Origin: Arthrobacter jinronghuae
Lineage (GTDB): Bacteria; Actinomycetota; Actinomycetes; Actinomycetales; Micrococcaceae
DNA: 64,000 bases
Direction: 5' to 3'
Assembly: GCF_025244825.1 (NCBI RefSeq)
Contig: NZ_CP104263.1
Span: 806,001 to 870,000 of the forward strand
A program made the translations under genes and the position numbers. The notes under the pieces were generated by a model. The model saw only the letters and a program-made list of their open reading frames with translations. It made no database searches and was not told where the DNA came from. This document shows, in pieces, positions 18,434 through 27,083 of this stretch (position 1 is the stretch's first letter; the number at the start of each line of letters is the position of its first letter).

Positions 18434-18478
18434 ATGTCAATAGTTGGTTTGACATGTGTTCCGAGCCACTTCTACAGT
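18434..18478 (+). promoter_or_regulatory. deoC operon promoter with overlapping operator
   Basis: TTGACA (18449-18454), an 18-bp spacer and TACAGT (18473-18478) form a strong promoter. ATGTCAA (18434-18440) and TTGACAT (18449-18455) are perfect seven-base inverted repeats with an eight-base spacer, and the right arm covers the -35 box. A repressor bound there would exclude RNA polymerase. The SorC/DeoR regulator encoded just upstream is the likely binder. Confidence 0.75.
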
Positions 18479-18507
18479 GAGTGAAAACCCTCAATGAGGA
18501 GGCTCAC

Positions 18508-19164
18508 ATGTCGAAGATTTCGCAACTCATCGATCACACCCTGCTTGCCCCGACGGCAACAGCCACGCAGATCGACACCCTGGTCCAGGAGGCCGTTGAA
18601 CACGGGTTCAAGACGGTCTGCGTCAACCCGGCCTGGGTCAGCCGGGCCCGCCGTGCCGTAGAAGGAACCCCGGTCGGTGTGTGCACCGTCGTCGGCTTCC
18701 CGCTCGGCGCATCCACCACGGCCGTAAAGGTTTTCGAAACCACCGACGCCGTCACCAACGGTGCGCACGAGGTGGACATGGTCATCAACATCGGCTGGGC
18801 ACTCGCCGGCCAGTGGGATGACATTGAAGCGGAAATCCGCGCCGTCGTCGACGCCGCCGGATCCCAGGCCCTGGTCAAGGTCATCCTCGAGACCTGCCTG
18901 CTGACTGCCGAACAGACCGCGGAAGCCTCGCGCCGCTCCGTGGCTGCGGGCGCGGACTTCGTCAAGACTTCCACCGGCTTCTCCAAGCACGGCGCCACCG
19001 TCGAAGCCGTACAGCTGATGCGGGAAACAGTGGGACCCGACCTTGGAGTCAAGGCCTCCGGCGGTGTCCGCACGCCCGAGGATCTCGCCCGGATGGTGGA
19101 AGCCGGTGCCAGCCGCATCGGAGCCTCCGCCGGCGCAGCCATCCTGGCGGGGAGCACCATCTAA
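18508..19164 (+). CDS. deoC: Deoxyribose-phosphate aldolase
   Basis: A 218-residue class I aldolase that splits 2-deoxyribose 5-phosphate into acetaldehyde and glyceraldehyde 3-phosphate. Asp90 in HEVDMVIN, the Schiff-base Lys153 in DFVKTSTGF and the second lysine of [10 protein letters not shown] match the catalytic set. ATG 18508 follows GAGGAGG. The gene starts the deoxyribose operon behind a strong regulated promoter, and its stop overlaps the next start by one base (TAATG). Confidence 0.97.
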   Translation: MSKISQLIDHTLLAPTATATQIDTLVQEAVEHGFKTVCVNPAWVSRARRAVEGTPVGVCTVVGFPLGASTTAVKVFETTDAVTNGAHEVDMVINIGWALAGQWDDIEAEIRAVVDAAGSQALVKVILETCLLTAEQTAEASRRSVAAGADFVKTSTGFSKHGATVEAVQLMRETVGPDLGVKASGGVRTPEDLARMVEAGASRIGASAGAAILAGSTI

Positions 19165-20510
19165 TGCTCTTCAAGACGTCAGCCGTCCAGCAGCCGGACG
19201 GCTACCTCAGCCGTATCCCGTGGTTCCAGTTCCTCTTGATCTCCCTGTGCTTCCCCCTGTGGGGCGCCGCGGCAAGCCTGAACGACATCCTCATCACGCA
19301 GTTCAAGTCCGTGTTCACCCTTTCGGACCTGGCCACCGCCTTCGTCCAGTCGGCGTTCTACGGCGGCTACTTCGTCATCGCGATTCCCGCCTCCCGCATC
19401 ATCCGCCGGTTCACGTACAAGACCGGCATCCTGATCGGCCTCGGCGTCTACATCGTCGGCTGCGCGGCATTCTTCCCCGCCTCGCACATGGCCACTTACA
19501 GCATGTTCCTGGTGGCGCTGTTCGCCATCGCCATCGGCCTGAGCTTCCTGGAAACGGCCGGCAACACGTACTCCACCATGCTTGGCCCGAAGCCCACCTC
19601 CACGCTCCGGCTCAACATCTCCCAGACCTTCACGCCGCTGGGCTCCATCCTGGGCATCCTGCTGGGCAAGTACCTTGTCTTTACCGACGGCGACACCCTG
19701 GACGCGCAGATGGCCGGCATGACCATGGAGGAGAAAACAGCCTTCAGCGCCGAAATGCTGCAGCGGACCCTGCTGCCGTACCGCTACATCATCATGATCC
19801 TGGTGGTGGTCTTCATCGTGGTGGCGCTGACCAAGTTCCCGCACTGCAAGCCGCTGGGTGACCGGACGCATCTGGCCACTGCCCGCGTGGGGGAGACCCT
19901 GGCCTACCTGGCCCGCAACAAGGAATTCCTGCGCGGCATCTTCGCCCAGTTCATGTACGTGGGTATGCAGACCGCGGTGTGGTCCTTCACCATCCGGCTG
20001 GCACTGAACCTGGATGATTCCATCAACGAACGCGATGCCACCAACTACATGGTGTTCGCCTTTGCCGCCTTCTTCCTCGGCAAGGTCGTCGCCAACTTCC
20101 TGATTGCCCGCTTTGACGTCAACGCCGTCCTGATGGGCTTTGCCGCCCTCGGCAGCCTGGCCCTGGTGTACGTCATGCTGGTTCCGAACATCACCGCGGT
20201 CTGGGCCGCAGTGCTGGTCTCAGGTCTCTTCGGTCCCTGCTGGGCCACCATCTTCGGCCGCACGCTGGACACCATCACGGACAAGCGCCACCAGGAAACC
20301 GGCGGCGCCGTGCTGGTGATGGCCATTGTCGGCGGAGCAGTCATCCCCGTGGTCCAGGGCCTGGTCTCGGATGCTTCCGGCTCCCTGCAGTTCTCCTTCA
20401 TTGTGTCCGTGGTCTGCTTCCTGGTGGTCCTGCTGCACTTCGGCCGTCTGCGTCGGATAACCGGGCGCACCATCAGCACGGAAAAGGAAGCCGAGTATGT
20501 TTCGCATTAA
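19164..20510 (+). CDS. deoP: FucP-family sugar/H+ symporter, probable deoxyribose permease
   Basis: A 448-residue major facilitator of the FucP type with about 12 hydrophobic segments. The family features are the FPLWGAAASLNDILI segment in TM1, the SAFYGGYFVIAIPA segment and the conserved LETAGNTYSTMLGP motif. It is coupled to deoC by a one-base overlap and overlaps the next gene by 14 bases, so it is in the deoxyribose operon. In Salmonella the deoQKPX locus uses a permease of this family for 2-deoxyribose, which supports the same substrate here. Confidence 0.88.
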   Translation: MLFKTSAVQQPDGYLSRIPWFQFLLISLCFPLWGAAASLNDILITQFKSVFTLSDLATAFVQSAFYGGYFVIAIPASRIIRRFTYKTGILIGLGVYIVGCAAFFPASHMATYSMFLVALFAIAIGLSFLETAGNTYSTMLGPKPTSTLRLNISQTFTPLGSILGILLGKYLVFTDGDTLDAQMAGMTMEEKTAFSAEMLQRTLLPYRYIIMILVVVFIVVALTKFPHCKPLGDRTHLATARVGETLAYLARNKEFLRGIFAQFMYVGMQTAVWSFTIRLALNLDDSINERDATNYMVFAFAAFFLGKVVANFLIARFDVNAVLMGFAALGSLALVYVMLVPNITAVWAAVLVSGLFGPCWATIFGRTLDTITDKRHQETGGAVLVMAIVGGAVIPVVQGLVSDASGSLQFSFIVSVVCFLVVLLHFGRLRRITGRTISTEKEAEYVSH

Positions 20511-21519
20511 CCTGGCCCGGTCCGCTTTCTCCGCGGTCCCGGTAACCATGGCCGAATCGGACGAATTCACGGTCACGGGTATCCGGTACCCCTCCGGCGT
20601 CGAGTCCGTCACCGTGGCCAACTCCCGCGGCCGGGTGGAAGTCCTGCCGTTCCTGGGGCAGATGGTCTGGGATGCGGAGTTCGACGGCGTGAGCCTGCGG
20701 ATGGATTCGCCCTTCCGGCAGCCCTATCCCGCCACTCTGATCGAGGACACCTACGGCTGCTTCGCCTTCCACTCCGGACTGCTCGCCGCCGGTTGCCCGT
20801 CGCCGGAGGATAACCACCCGCTGCACGGGGAGTTCCCGTGCGCGGTCTTCGACGAAGCCTGGCTCGAAATCGACACTGACTCCGTGGCCGTCTCCGGACG
20901 CCACGAATTCGTCAAGGGATTCGGTGACCACTACGAGGCAGTTCCCGCCGTCCGCCTCCGGGCCGGTTCGGCCATGTTCGACATCGACCTGTCCGTGACC
21001 AACCTGTCCGCAGTACGCACCATGCCGCTGCAGTACATGTGCCACATGAACTACGCCTACTCGGACGGGGCGCGGATGACGCAGTCTCTGCCCGACGGCG
21101 CGTTCGCGCTGCGCGGGACCGTGCCGGCGCACGTCTTCCCGACGCCTGAGTGGACGGTCCTGAACGAGGCCATCCGCAGCGGGCAGGTAGCCGCGGACGT
21201 GCTGGATGCTGCCCAGGGGTATGACCCGGAGATCGTGTTCCTCGCCGATGACCTGCCCGCGTACGGGCAGGACCTGGAGTTCCGGCTCGAACGCACCGAC
21301 GGCATTACTTTCTGCACCCGCTTCTCCAGTGCCGACTTCCCGGTGGCCACCCGGTGGCTGCTGCACAACCCGGATCAGCGGGTGGCGTCATTTGTCCTGC
21401 CCGGTACCTCCCGGCCCGAAGGATTCCTCGCCGCGAAGGCAGCGGGAACGTTGATTGAACTGGCACCTGGAGCGTCCCGCTCCTTCCACGTCAGTACCGG
21501 CATTACAGAGGAGGCGTAA
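20497..21519 (+). CDS. DUF4432/aldose-epimerase-like protein, probable deoxyribose mutarotase
   Basis: A 340-residue galactose-mutarotase-like protein of the DUF4432 type. Recognisable parts are VLPFLGQMVWDAEFDG, the histidine of HPLHGEFPC and MPLQYMCHMNYAY. The start codon lies within the end of deoP. Its position between deoP and deoK resembles deoX/deoM in enterobacterial deoxyribose loci, where it is thought to equilibrate deoxyribose anomers; the activity here is inferred from that position. Confidence 0.8.
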   Translation: MFRINLARSAFSAVPVTMAESDEFTVTGIRYPSGVESVTVANSRGRVEVLPFLGQMVWDAEFDGVSLRMDSPFRQPYPATLIEDTYGCFAFHSGLLAAGCPSPEDNHPLHGEFPCAVFDEAWLEIDTDSVAVSGRHEFVKGFGDHYEAVPAVRLRAGSAMFDIDLSVTNLSAVRTMPLQYMCHMNYAYSDGARMTQSLPDGAFALRGTVPAHVFPTPEWTVLNEAIRSGQVAADVLDAAQGYDPEIVFLADDLPAYGQDLEFRLERTDGITFCTRFSSADFPVATRWLLHNPDQRVASFVLPGTSRPEGFLAAKAAGTLIELAPGASRSFHVSTGITEEA

Positions 21520-21524
21520 GCCCG

Positions 21525-22433
21525 TTGGATATTGCAGTAATCGGCTCAAACATGGTGGACCTGGTGTCCTATCTCAGCCGCATGCCGGACGAAGGCGAGA
21601 CGGTCGAGGCCTGGGACTTCGAGATGGGCTGCGGCGGCAAGGGAGCCAACCAGGCCATGGCTGCCGCCCGCATGGGCTCCTCGGTCCTGATGCTTACCCG
21701 GATCGGCAATGACGCGTTTGGCGAAACCACTCGGCGCAACTTCGAGGCCAACGGCATCGACACCACCTACGTCCTGGAGACCGAAGCCACCAGCGGTGTC
21801 GCGCCCATCTTCGTGGATGACAACTCACGCAACTCGATAGTCATCGCCAAGGGTGCCAACGCCTTCCTGACACCGGCGGACATCGAGGATGCAGCCGAGG
21901 CGATCGCCCAGTGCTCCCTGATCGTGCTGCAGCTGGAGGTCAACCTCGAGACGGTTTATGCGGCCATCGACTTCGGCAACCGGCACGGCATTCCCGTCCT
22001 GCTGAACCCCGCTCCGGCCACGCCGGAGCTGGACTTTGCCCAGGTGGCAAAGTGCGACTACTTTGTACCCAACGAAACCGAGCTAGCCCTGCTCACCGGC
22101 ATGCCGGTGGAAACCCTTGACCAGGTGCAGGCCGCGGCCGGAACCATCCTGGACCACGGCGTCAAGAACATCATTGTGACCATGGGCTCGCGCGGGGTCC
22201 TGTGGCTCTCGGCCGCCGGACCTGTCCTGGTTGAAGGCCGGGCCGTCCCCGCGCTTGATACAACGGGCGCCGGCGATGCGTTCATCGGCTGCTTCAGCCA
22301 CTGCCTGGTGGAATCGGGAGACGTCCCTGCGTCGTTGGCCACGGCCAATGCCTACGCTGCGGATTCCGTCACCCGGCGCGGCACCCAGACCTCCTACGCC
22401 ACGCGCGAGCAGTTCGAAAAAACGGGCGCCTAA
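21525..22433 (+). CDS. deoK: PfkB-family deoxyribokinase
   Basis: A 302-residue ribokinase-like enzyme that phosphorylates 2-deoxy-D-ribose to the 5-phosphate, the substrate of deoC. The N-terminal GSNMVDLVSYLSRMPDEGET and CGGKGANQAMAAARMG and the C-terminal DTTGAGDAFIG (anion hole, catalytic Asp) are intact. The start is TTG at 21525 with GAGGAGG inside the end of the preceding gene. Ribokinase is the alternative, but the N-terminus and the operon favour deoxyribokinase. Confidence 0.9.
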   Translation: MDIAVIGSNMVDLVSYLSRMPDEGETVEAWDFEMGCGGKGANQAMAAARMGSSVLMLTRIGNDAFGETTRRNFEANGIDTTYVLETEATSGVAPIFVDDNSRNSIVIAKGANAFLTPADIEDAAEAIAQCSLIVLQLEVNLETVYAAIDFGNRHGIPVLLNPAPATPELDFAQVAKCDYFVPNETELALLTGMPVETLDQVQAAAGTILDHGVKNIIVTMGSRGVLWLSAAGPVLVEGRAVPALDTTGAGDAFIGCFSHCLVESGDVPASLATANAYAADSVTRRGTQTSYATREQFEKTGA

Positions 22434-22512
22434 GGAGCGGTGGGGGGATTCGCCTGAACCCGGGGCATGCTGACATACTGTTGGTAAACCCGATTTGAAG
22501 GTGGATCCCTCC

Positions 22513-22968
22513 ATGTCACCCCGCAAACTGTTCCGCACCCTCGCCCTGGCCGAAGCCGTAACCTGGACCCTGCTCCTGATCGGCATGTTCGCCAAGTACG
22601 TGCTGGATTTTGAGGCCCTGACGCCGATCTTCGGCGGCCTGCACGGCTTCGTTTTCCTGGCCTACGGCGTGGTCACCCTCTTTGTCTGGGCCAACCAGAA
22701 ATGGCCGGCACGCACCGGCATCCTCGGCCTGGCCACCACAGTAATCCCGTGGGCCACCATTCCCTTCGAGAAGTCGGTGGACCGCCGCGGCATGCTGAAC
22801 GGCGGCTGGCGGATGGCCCCCGGAGGTGAAGAGCCCACCAACGGCGTGGACCGGATCGCCGCCCTCGTGCTGCGCCGGCCGATCGCGGCCGGGATTGTGG
22901 CCCTGGTCGCCGTGGCTGTGGTCTTCACCGTCCTGCTCTACCTCGGCCCGCCCGTCCCTAAGGGGTAA
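22513..22968 (+). CDS. DUF3817 integral membrane protein
   Basis: A 151-residue membrane protein with three hydrophobic segments in the DUF3817 domain (LFRTLALAEAVTWTLLLIGM, the GGLHGFVFLAYGVVTLFVW region, LGLATTVIPWATIPFEKSVDRRG) and a fourth near the C-terminus. ATG 22513 follows AAGGTGG. Function unknown. The stop codon is embedded in the 17-bp tandem repeat that follows, so the last residues are repeat-encoded. Confidence 0.85.
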   Translation: MSPRKLFRTLALAEAVTWTLLLIGMFAKYVLDFEALTPIFGGLHGFVFLAYGVVTLFVWANQKWPARTGILGLATTVIPWATIPFEKSVDRRGMLNGGWRMAPGGEEPTNGVDRIAALVLRRPIAAGIVALVAVAVVFTVLLYLGPPVPKG

Positions 22969-23020
22969 GCGTCCCTAAGGGGTAAGCATCCCGAAGGGGT
23001 AAGGATCCCGAACGGTAACC
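22954..23020. repeat. 17-bp tandem repeat overlapping a stop codon
   Basis: Two identical 17-bp units GTCCCTAAGGGGTAAGC (22954-22970, 22971-22987), then two diverged copies (22988-23004 and 23005-23020). Each of the first two holds the small palindrome CCCTAAGGG. The first copy contains the TAA stop of the DUF3817 gene and later copies repeat it. It lies between two convergent genes, so a terminator-like role is possible but no T-run follows. Confidence 0.9.
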
Positions 23021-23021
23021 G

Positions 23022-24335
23022 CTAGGACTCGGCCGCGAGCGGGGCGGCGGACCCGCCGGAGCTCGGCGCGGCACTGCGACGCAGCCGACGCCGGCCCGGA
23101 CGGTTGGAGCCGCCGCCGCGGTACGCCGTCGTCGCCGTGGCCAGGATCAGGACAATCAGGACGGCACAGCCGATGATGACCGAAACCATGGCCATTGCTC
23201 CGCCGCCGAGAATGCCGACCAGCGGGCTGATGATCCCGGCCAGGCCCACCTGCAGGGCACCGATCAGTGCCGCGGCGCTGCCGGCCATGTGCCCGTAGTC
23301 GTTCAGGGCCAGCACGGACGAGTTCGAGGCGATGAAGCCGTGCATGGCCAGGACCAGCCACAGTCCGGCGGTCAGGCCGGCGACGCCGCCGAGACCGGTC
23401 AGCACAATCACCGGCAGCAGGACGGTCAGCCCCAGCAGCAGGATGACGGCCAGCCGCAGGATCCCCATGGGGGAGTAGCGGCCCACGAGCCAGGCATTGA
23501 GCTGTGCGGAAATGACCATACCGACGCCGTTGATCGCGAACACCGCGGCGTACTGTGCCGGGCTGAGTCCGTACTCATCCTGGAAGACGAACGGCGAGCC
23601 CACCACGTAACTCATGATCACGGCCATGCCCAGGCCGGGAATGGTGGCCAGGGCCAGGAACTGCCGGTCCTTCAGCAGGACCCGGAAGCCGCTGAAGGTA
23701 CTGGCGCTGCCCTTGGTCCGGCGCCGTTCCGGCGGCAGCGTTTCGGGCATCCACTTCAGCACGATCGCTCCGAGGACCACGCCGATCAGCGCCAGGGCCA
23801 GGAACACCGCCCGCCAGTTCCAGAGCCCGGAAACGGCCTGCCCGATGCTGGGTGCCAGCAGCGGTGCCAGGCCGATGATCAGCATCAGCCGGGAAAGCAT
23901 CGCGGCGGCGGAGGAGCCGGTGAACCGGTCGCGGACCACGGCCAGGGCCACCACGCCGGCGGCGGCGTTGAAGAAGCCCTGCAGCAGGCGCAGCACAATC
24001 AGCGCGCCGATGTTGGGCGCCAGGAAGCACAGCAGCGAAACCACCACATGCAGGGCAATGCCGATGATCAGCGGCAGCCGCCGGCCGAAGCGGTCGGAGA
24101 ACGGTCCGATGACCAACTGCCCGACGGCGGCGCCGAGCAGGGTGCCGGAGAGCGTGAACTGCGCGGCGGCGGCGCTGGTGTGCAGGTCCTCGGCCACCTC
24201 CGGCAGGGCCGGCAGGTACATGTCGGTGGTCACTGCCGGAAGGGCGGCCAGGGCGCCGAGCATCAGGATGTACTTGATGCTCGTGCGGGTCGCAGTGCGG
24301 TTTCGTGTTCCGGTTTCGGGCGGGGTATCGCTCAC
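23022..24335 (-). CDS. Bcr/CflA-family multidrug efflux MFS transporter
   Basis: A 437-residue, 12-segment drug:H+ antiporter of the Bcr/CflA group. Diagnostic motifs are MYLPALPEVAEDL after TM1, GAAVGQLVIGPFSDRFGRR between TM2 and TM3, and GFFNAAAGVVALAVVRDRF. The GTG at 24335 has AGGAG five bases upstream, whereas the GTG two codons earlier overlaps that site, so I chose the shorter start. Substrates unknown. It stands alone, with a divergent-looking gap only downstream of the SDR gene. Confidence 0.9.
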   Translation of the reverse strand: MSDTPPETGTRNRTATRTSIKYILMLGALAALPAVTTDMYLPALPEVAEDLHTSAAAAQFTLSGTLLGAAVGQLVIGPFSDRFGRRLPLIIGIALHVVVSLLCFLAPNIGALIVLRLLQGFFNAAAGVVALAVVRDRFTGSSAAAMLSRLMLIIGLAPLLAPSIGQAVSGLWNWRAVFLALALIGVVLGAIVLKWMPETLPPERRRTKGSASTFSGFRVLLKDRQFLALATIPGLGMAVIMSYVVGSPFVFQDEYGLSPAQYAAVFAINGVGMVISAQLNAWLVGRYSPMGILRLAVILLLGLTVLLPVIVLTGLGGVAGLTAGLWLVLAMHGFIASNSSVLALNDYGHMAGSAAALIGALQVGLAGIISPLVGILGGGAMAMVSVIIGCAVLIVLILATATTAYRGGGSNRPGRRRLRRSAAPSSGGSAAPLAAES

Positions 24336-24369
24336 AGGCACTCCTGGTGCGGTTGTTTGTTTCTAAATT

Positions 24370-25215
24370 CTAGGGGTGGCGTACGCCGGCACCGGCCAGC
24401 ACGGCGCGGTAGCCTTCCCGGTACGTGGGGTAGGCGAATTCGAATCCGGTTGCGCGCAGACGCCGGTTGCTCAGCCTGTGGTTGCCGCCGCGGCTGCTGG
24501 ACGTGTCGCCCGCCGGCGGGAGTCCGCGGCCGAGCTCGGCAGCCAGGAAACCGAGCACCTCAGCCAGCTCCACCGGCTCCATATCCACTCCAACATACAG
24601 CGGCGCGGGAGGGGAAACCCGGGTGGTCAGGTGCACGATGGCCGCGGCGGCGTCGTCCCGGTGGATGCGGTTGGTCAGCTGGGTTCCGGCGGGTACGACG
24701 GCGGTTCCGGCGTTCACGGAATCGATCAGCCGGGTGCGTCCCGGCCCGTAGATGCCGGACAGCCGCAGCACCACCGCATCGGGGCGGCGGTTGTGCAGCA
24801 GCTGCTCCGCCTCGAGGATGACGGCACCGGTGGCCGACGCCGGGCGGGCCGGGGTTTCCTCGTCCACCTCGCCGCCGTCGGCATCGCCGTACACCGCCGT
24901 GGAGGAAACGAACAGGATGCGACGCGGCTCCACGCCGTCGCGCTCAAGCGCGTCCAGGACGTTGGCGGTGCCGGTGACGTAGGCGGCACGGTAGGCCTCC
25001 TCGGTCCGCTGATCGGCGGCCACCGCAATAACGACGACGTCGGTGTCCGCAGGAATGCGCGGCAGGTCGCCGGTCAGGTCTACCGCCTGTCCGGCGATTT
25101 GCTTCGGCAGTTTCTCCGGGGAGCGCCGCCATCCGAGCACGGAAAAGCCGGCCGCAGCAAACCGCAGGCCGGCCTCCGTGCCCAGATCGCCGCAGCCGGC
25201 GATCAAGACCGTCAT
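24370..25215 (-). CDS. NAD(P)-dependent SDR/epimerase family protein (YeeZ-like)
   Basis: A 281-residue Rossmann-fold protein of the atypical short-chain dehydrogenase group. The dinucleotide motif IAGCGDLGTEAG opens the protein, FVSSTAVYGDADG carries the family serine/tyrosine region and LRLSGIYGPGR the epimerase signature. The classical YxxxK is not clear, so catalysis is uncertain. It starts three bases after the DJ-1 gene stop and is probably co-transcribed with it and the aldo-keto reductase. Confidence 0.82.
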   Translation of the reverse strand: MTVLIAGCGDLGTEAGLRFAAAGFSVLGWRRSPEKLPKQIAGQAVDLTGDLPRIPADTDVVVIAVAADQRTEEAYRAAYVTGTANVLDALERDGVEPRRILFVSSTAVYGDADGGEVDEETPARPASATGAVILEAEQLLHNRRPDAVVLRLSGIYGPGRTRLIDSVNAGTAVVPAGTQLTNRIHRDDAAAAIVHLTTRVSPPAPLYVGVDMEPVELAEVLGFLAAELGRGLPPAGDTSSSRGGNHRLSNRRLRATGFEFAYPTYREGYRAVLAGAGVRHP

Positions 25216-25218
25216 GTT

Positions 25219-25920
25219 CTACTCAGCCAGGGCGGAGATGACGGCTTTGGCCACATCCTCGCTGGACTGGGGGTTCTGGCCCGAGATCAGGTTCCGGTCG
25301 CGGACCACGTAGCTGGTCCAGGCGGGACCGGTTTCAACCACGGCACCCTTGTTCCGGAGCACTTCCTCCACGAACCAGGGGGTGTTCTCGCCAGTGCCGC
25401 CGTTAAGCTCCTCCTCGTCCGTGAAGACGGTGAGCTTGCGGCCGGAGAAGATGAACTCGCCGTCCGCGGTTTCGGCGGCCAGCAGGCCGGCCGGGCCGTG
25501 GCAGAACGGGGCAATGATCTTGCCCGCGGCGTCCGCCTCAATGAGGATCCGGCCCATGTCCTTGTCGAACGCCAGGTCCGCCATGGGACCGTGCCCGCCC
25601 GGCATCACCACGGCGTCGTACTCTGACGCGTCTGCATCGGCGAGCACCAGCGGCGAGGAGAGCTCGGCGTCAATGTACGCGATGTACTGGGTGAAGGCAG
25701 CGGCCTTTTCCGGGCTGCCGGCGGACTCGGGTGCCAGGGACACCTGATCCACGGTGGGCTTCACGCCTCCGGGGGTGGCGACGCGGACTGTGTGTCCGGC
25801 TTCGCGCAGCACCCGGTGGGATTCCACCAGTTCCTCGGCCCAGTAGCCGGTGGGGTGTTCGCTGCCGTCCTTCATGGTGAGGGAGTCTGCTGCGGATACA
25901 ACCATCAGGATATTTGCCAT
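25219..25920 (-). CDS. DJ-1/PfpI-family (Hsp31-like) protein
   Basis: A 233-residue type 1 glutamine amidotransferase-like protein. Cys140-His141 in PFCHGPAG is the nucleophile elbow, YDAVVMPGGHGP lies before it, and a glutamate in GYWAEELVE completes the Hsp31-like active site. Family members act as glyoxalase III or holdase chaperones against reactive carbonyls. It is placed between an aldo-keto reductase and an SDR protein, which fits a carbonyl-detoxification group. AAAGGA precedes the ATG. Confidence 0.9.
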   Translation of the reverse strand: MANILMVVSAADSLTMKDGSEHPTGYWAEELVESHRVLREAGHTVRVATPGGVKPTVDQVSLAPESAGSPEKAAAFTQYIAYIDAELSSPLVLADADASEYDAVVMPGGHGPMADLAFDKDMGRILIEADAAGKIIAPFCHGPAGLLAAETADGEFIFSGRKLTVFTDEEELNGGTGENTPWFVEEVLRNKGAVVETGPAWTSYVVRDRNLISGQNPQSSEDVAKAVISALAE

Positions 25921-25964
25921 GCGTTCTTTTTTCCTTTGCTTGGCGGGAAAAGCGGAAAGTGTTG

Positions 25965-26855
25965 TTACTTGGCCGGTGCTGCGGCGGCGCCGGCGGCGTC
26001 CAGCTCAGCGAAGGTGGCGTCGTCGAGTGAGATGTCTGCGGCACCCAGGTTGTCCTCGAGGTGGCCGATGGAGCCGGTGCCCGGGATCGGCATCATGACC
26101 GGGGAGCGGCGCAGCAGCCAGGCCAGGGCAACCTGCGAGGTGCTGGCATTCAAGCGCTTGGCGGCTTCGTCCACGGGGCCGCCCGGCTGGGCCAGTTCGC
26201 CGGCGGAGATCGGGGCCCACGGGATGAAGCCGATGCCGTTGTCCTCGGCGTACTTCAGCACGTCCTCGGAGGAACGGTCGGTGAGGTTGTAGCGGTTCTG
26301 CACGGTGGAGACGGTGAAGAACTTCGATGCGGCTTCCAGTTCGGCAACGGAGACCTGGGACAGGCCGAGTGCCTTCACCTTGCCCTCCTGCTGGAGGTCG
26401 CGCAGCACGGCGAACTGCTCTTCGGGATCGACCTTGGGGTCAATGCGGTGCAATTGCAGCAGGTCGAGGGAATCGACCTTCAGCTTGCGCAGCGAAAGTG
26501 CGGTCTGCTGGCGCAGGTATTCGGGGCGGCCCACCGGTACCCAGACGTCCGGGCCGGTACGGACGAAGCCGACCTTGGTGGCAATACGGACGCCGTCCGG
26601 GTAGGGGTACAGCGCTTCGGCGATGATTTCTTCGCTGATGTTCGGTCCGTAGGAGTCGGCGGTGTCGATGAAGTCGACACCCAGCTCGACGGCGCGGCGG
26701 ACCACGTCGACGGCGGTTCCGCGGCTTTCCGGCTCGCCCCAGATACCGGGTCCCACAATCCGCATGGCCCCGAAGCCCAGGCGGTGTACGGTGCCGAGAT
26801 CCTTGAGGTCAATGGTGGGGGACAGGGCGGGAGAGTTTTCCGTCGTATCAGTCAT
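25965..26855 (-). CDS. Aldo/keto reductase
   Basis: A 296-residue NADPH-dependent reductase of the aldo-keto reductase superfamily. The catalytic tetrad is visible as Asp and Tyr in DTADSYGPN, Lys in ATKVGF and His in LQLHRID. LSQVSVAELEAA and WLLRRSPVMMPIPGTGS are the usual downstream motifs. It is the first gene of a leftward group with the DJ-1 and SDR proteins and probably reduces an aldehyde. No clear Shine-Dalgarno precedes the ATG. Confidence 0.92.
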   Translation of the reverse strand: MTDTTENSPALSPTIDLKDLGTVHRLGFGAMRIVGPGIWGEPESRGTAVDVVRRAVELGVDFIDTADSYGPNISEEIIAEALYPYPDGVRIATKVGFVRTGPDVWVPVGRPEYLRQQTALSLRKLKVDSLDLLQLHRIDPKVDPEEQFAVLRDLQQEGKVKALGLSQVSVAELEAASKFFTVSTVQNRYNLTDRSSEDVLKYAEDNGIGFIPWAPISAGELAQPGGPVDEAAKRLNASTSQVALAWLLRRSPVMMPIPGTGSIGHLEDNLGAADISLDDATFAELDAAGAAAAPAK

Positions 26856-26968
26856 ACAGGCGTCAACAAGGCCCGTCGCCGGGTTTATTCCTCAGCAGCC
26901 TTAGTTCGGGGCCCGCGGCCGGTGCTGCTCGGGCAGCCGGGGCCCGGAAGGCGGCCTTCCGGACCCTG

Positions 26969-27006
26969 TTGTCCGGACTCCCGGGGTGGGCTACCTTGTA
27001 CCCACC
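26969..27006 (+). promoter_or_regulatory. Promoter and candidate operator of the ALDH-ligM operon
   Basis: TTGTCC (26969-26974), 17 bp and TACCTT (26992-26997) form a plausible promoter for the aldehyde dehydrogenase gene 86 bp downstream. GGTGGG (26985-26990) and CCCACC (27001-27006) are perfect six-base inverted repeats flanking the -10 box, a position suited to a repressor. No regulator gene is adjacent. The elements are seen; their use is inferred. Confidence 0.5.
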
Positions 27007-27083
27007 GTGGCAGGGCATTCGAAGCTTCCGCCTGCGGATACCGCAGCAGCAACCCCTGCAGCAAACACAGAGAGGTGTTGGCG

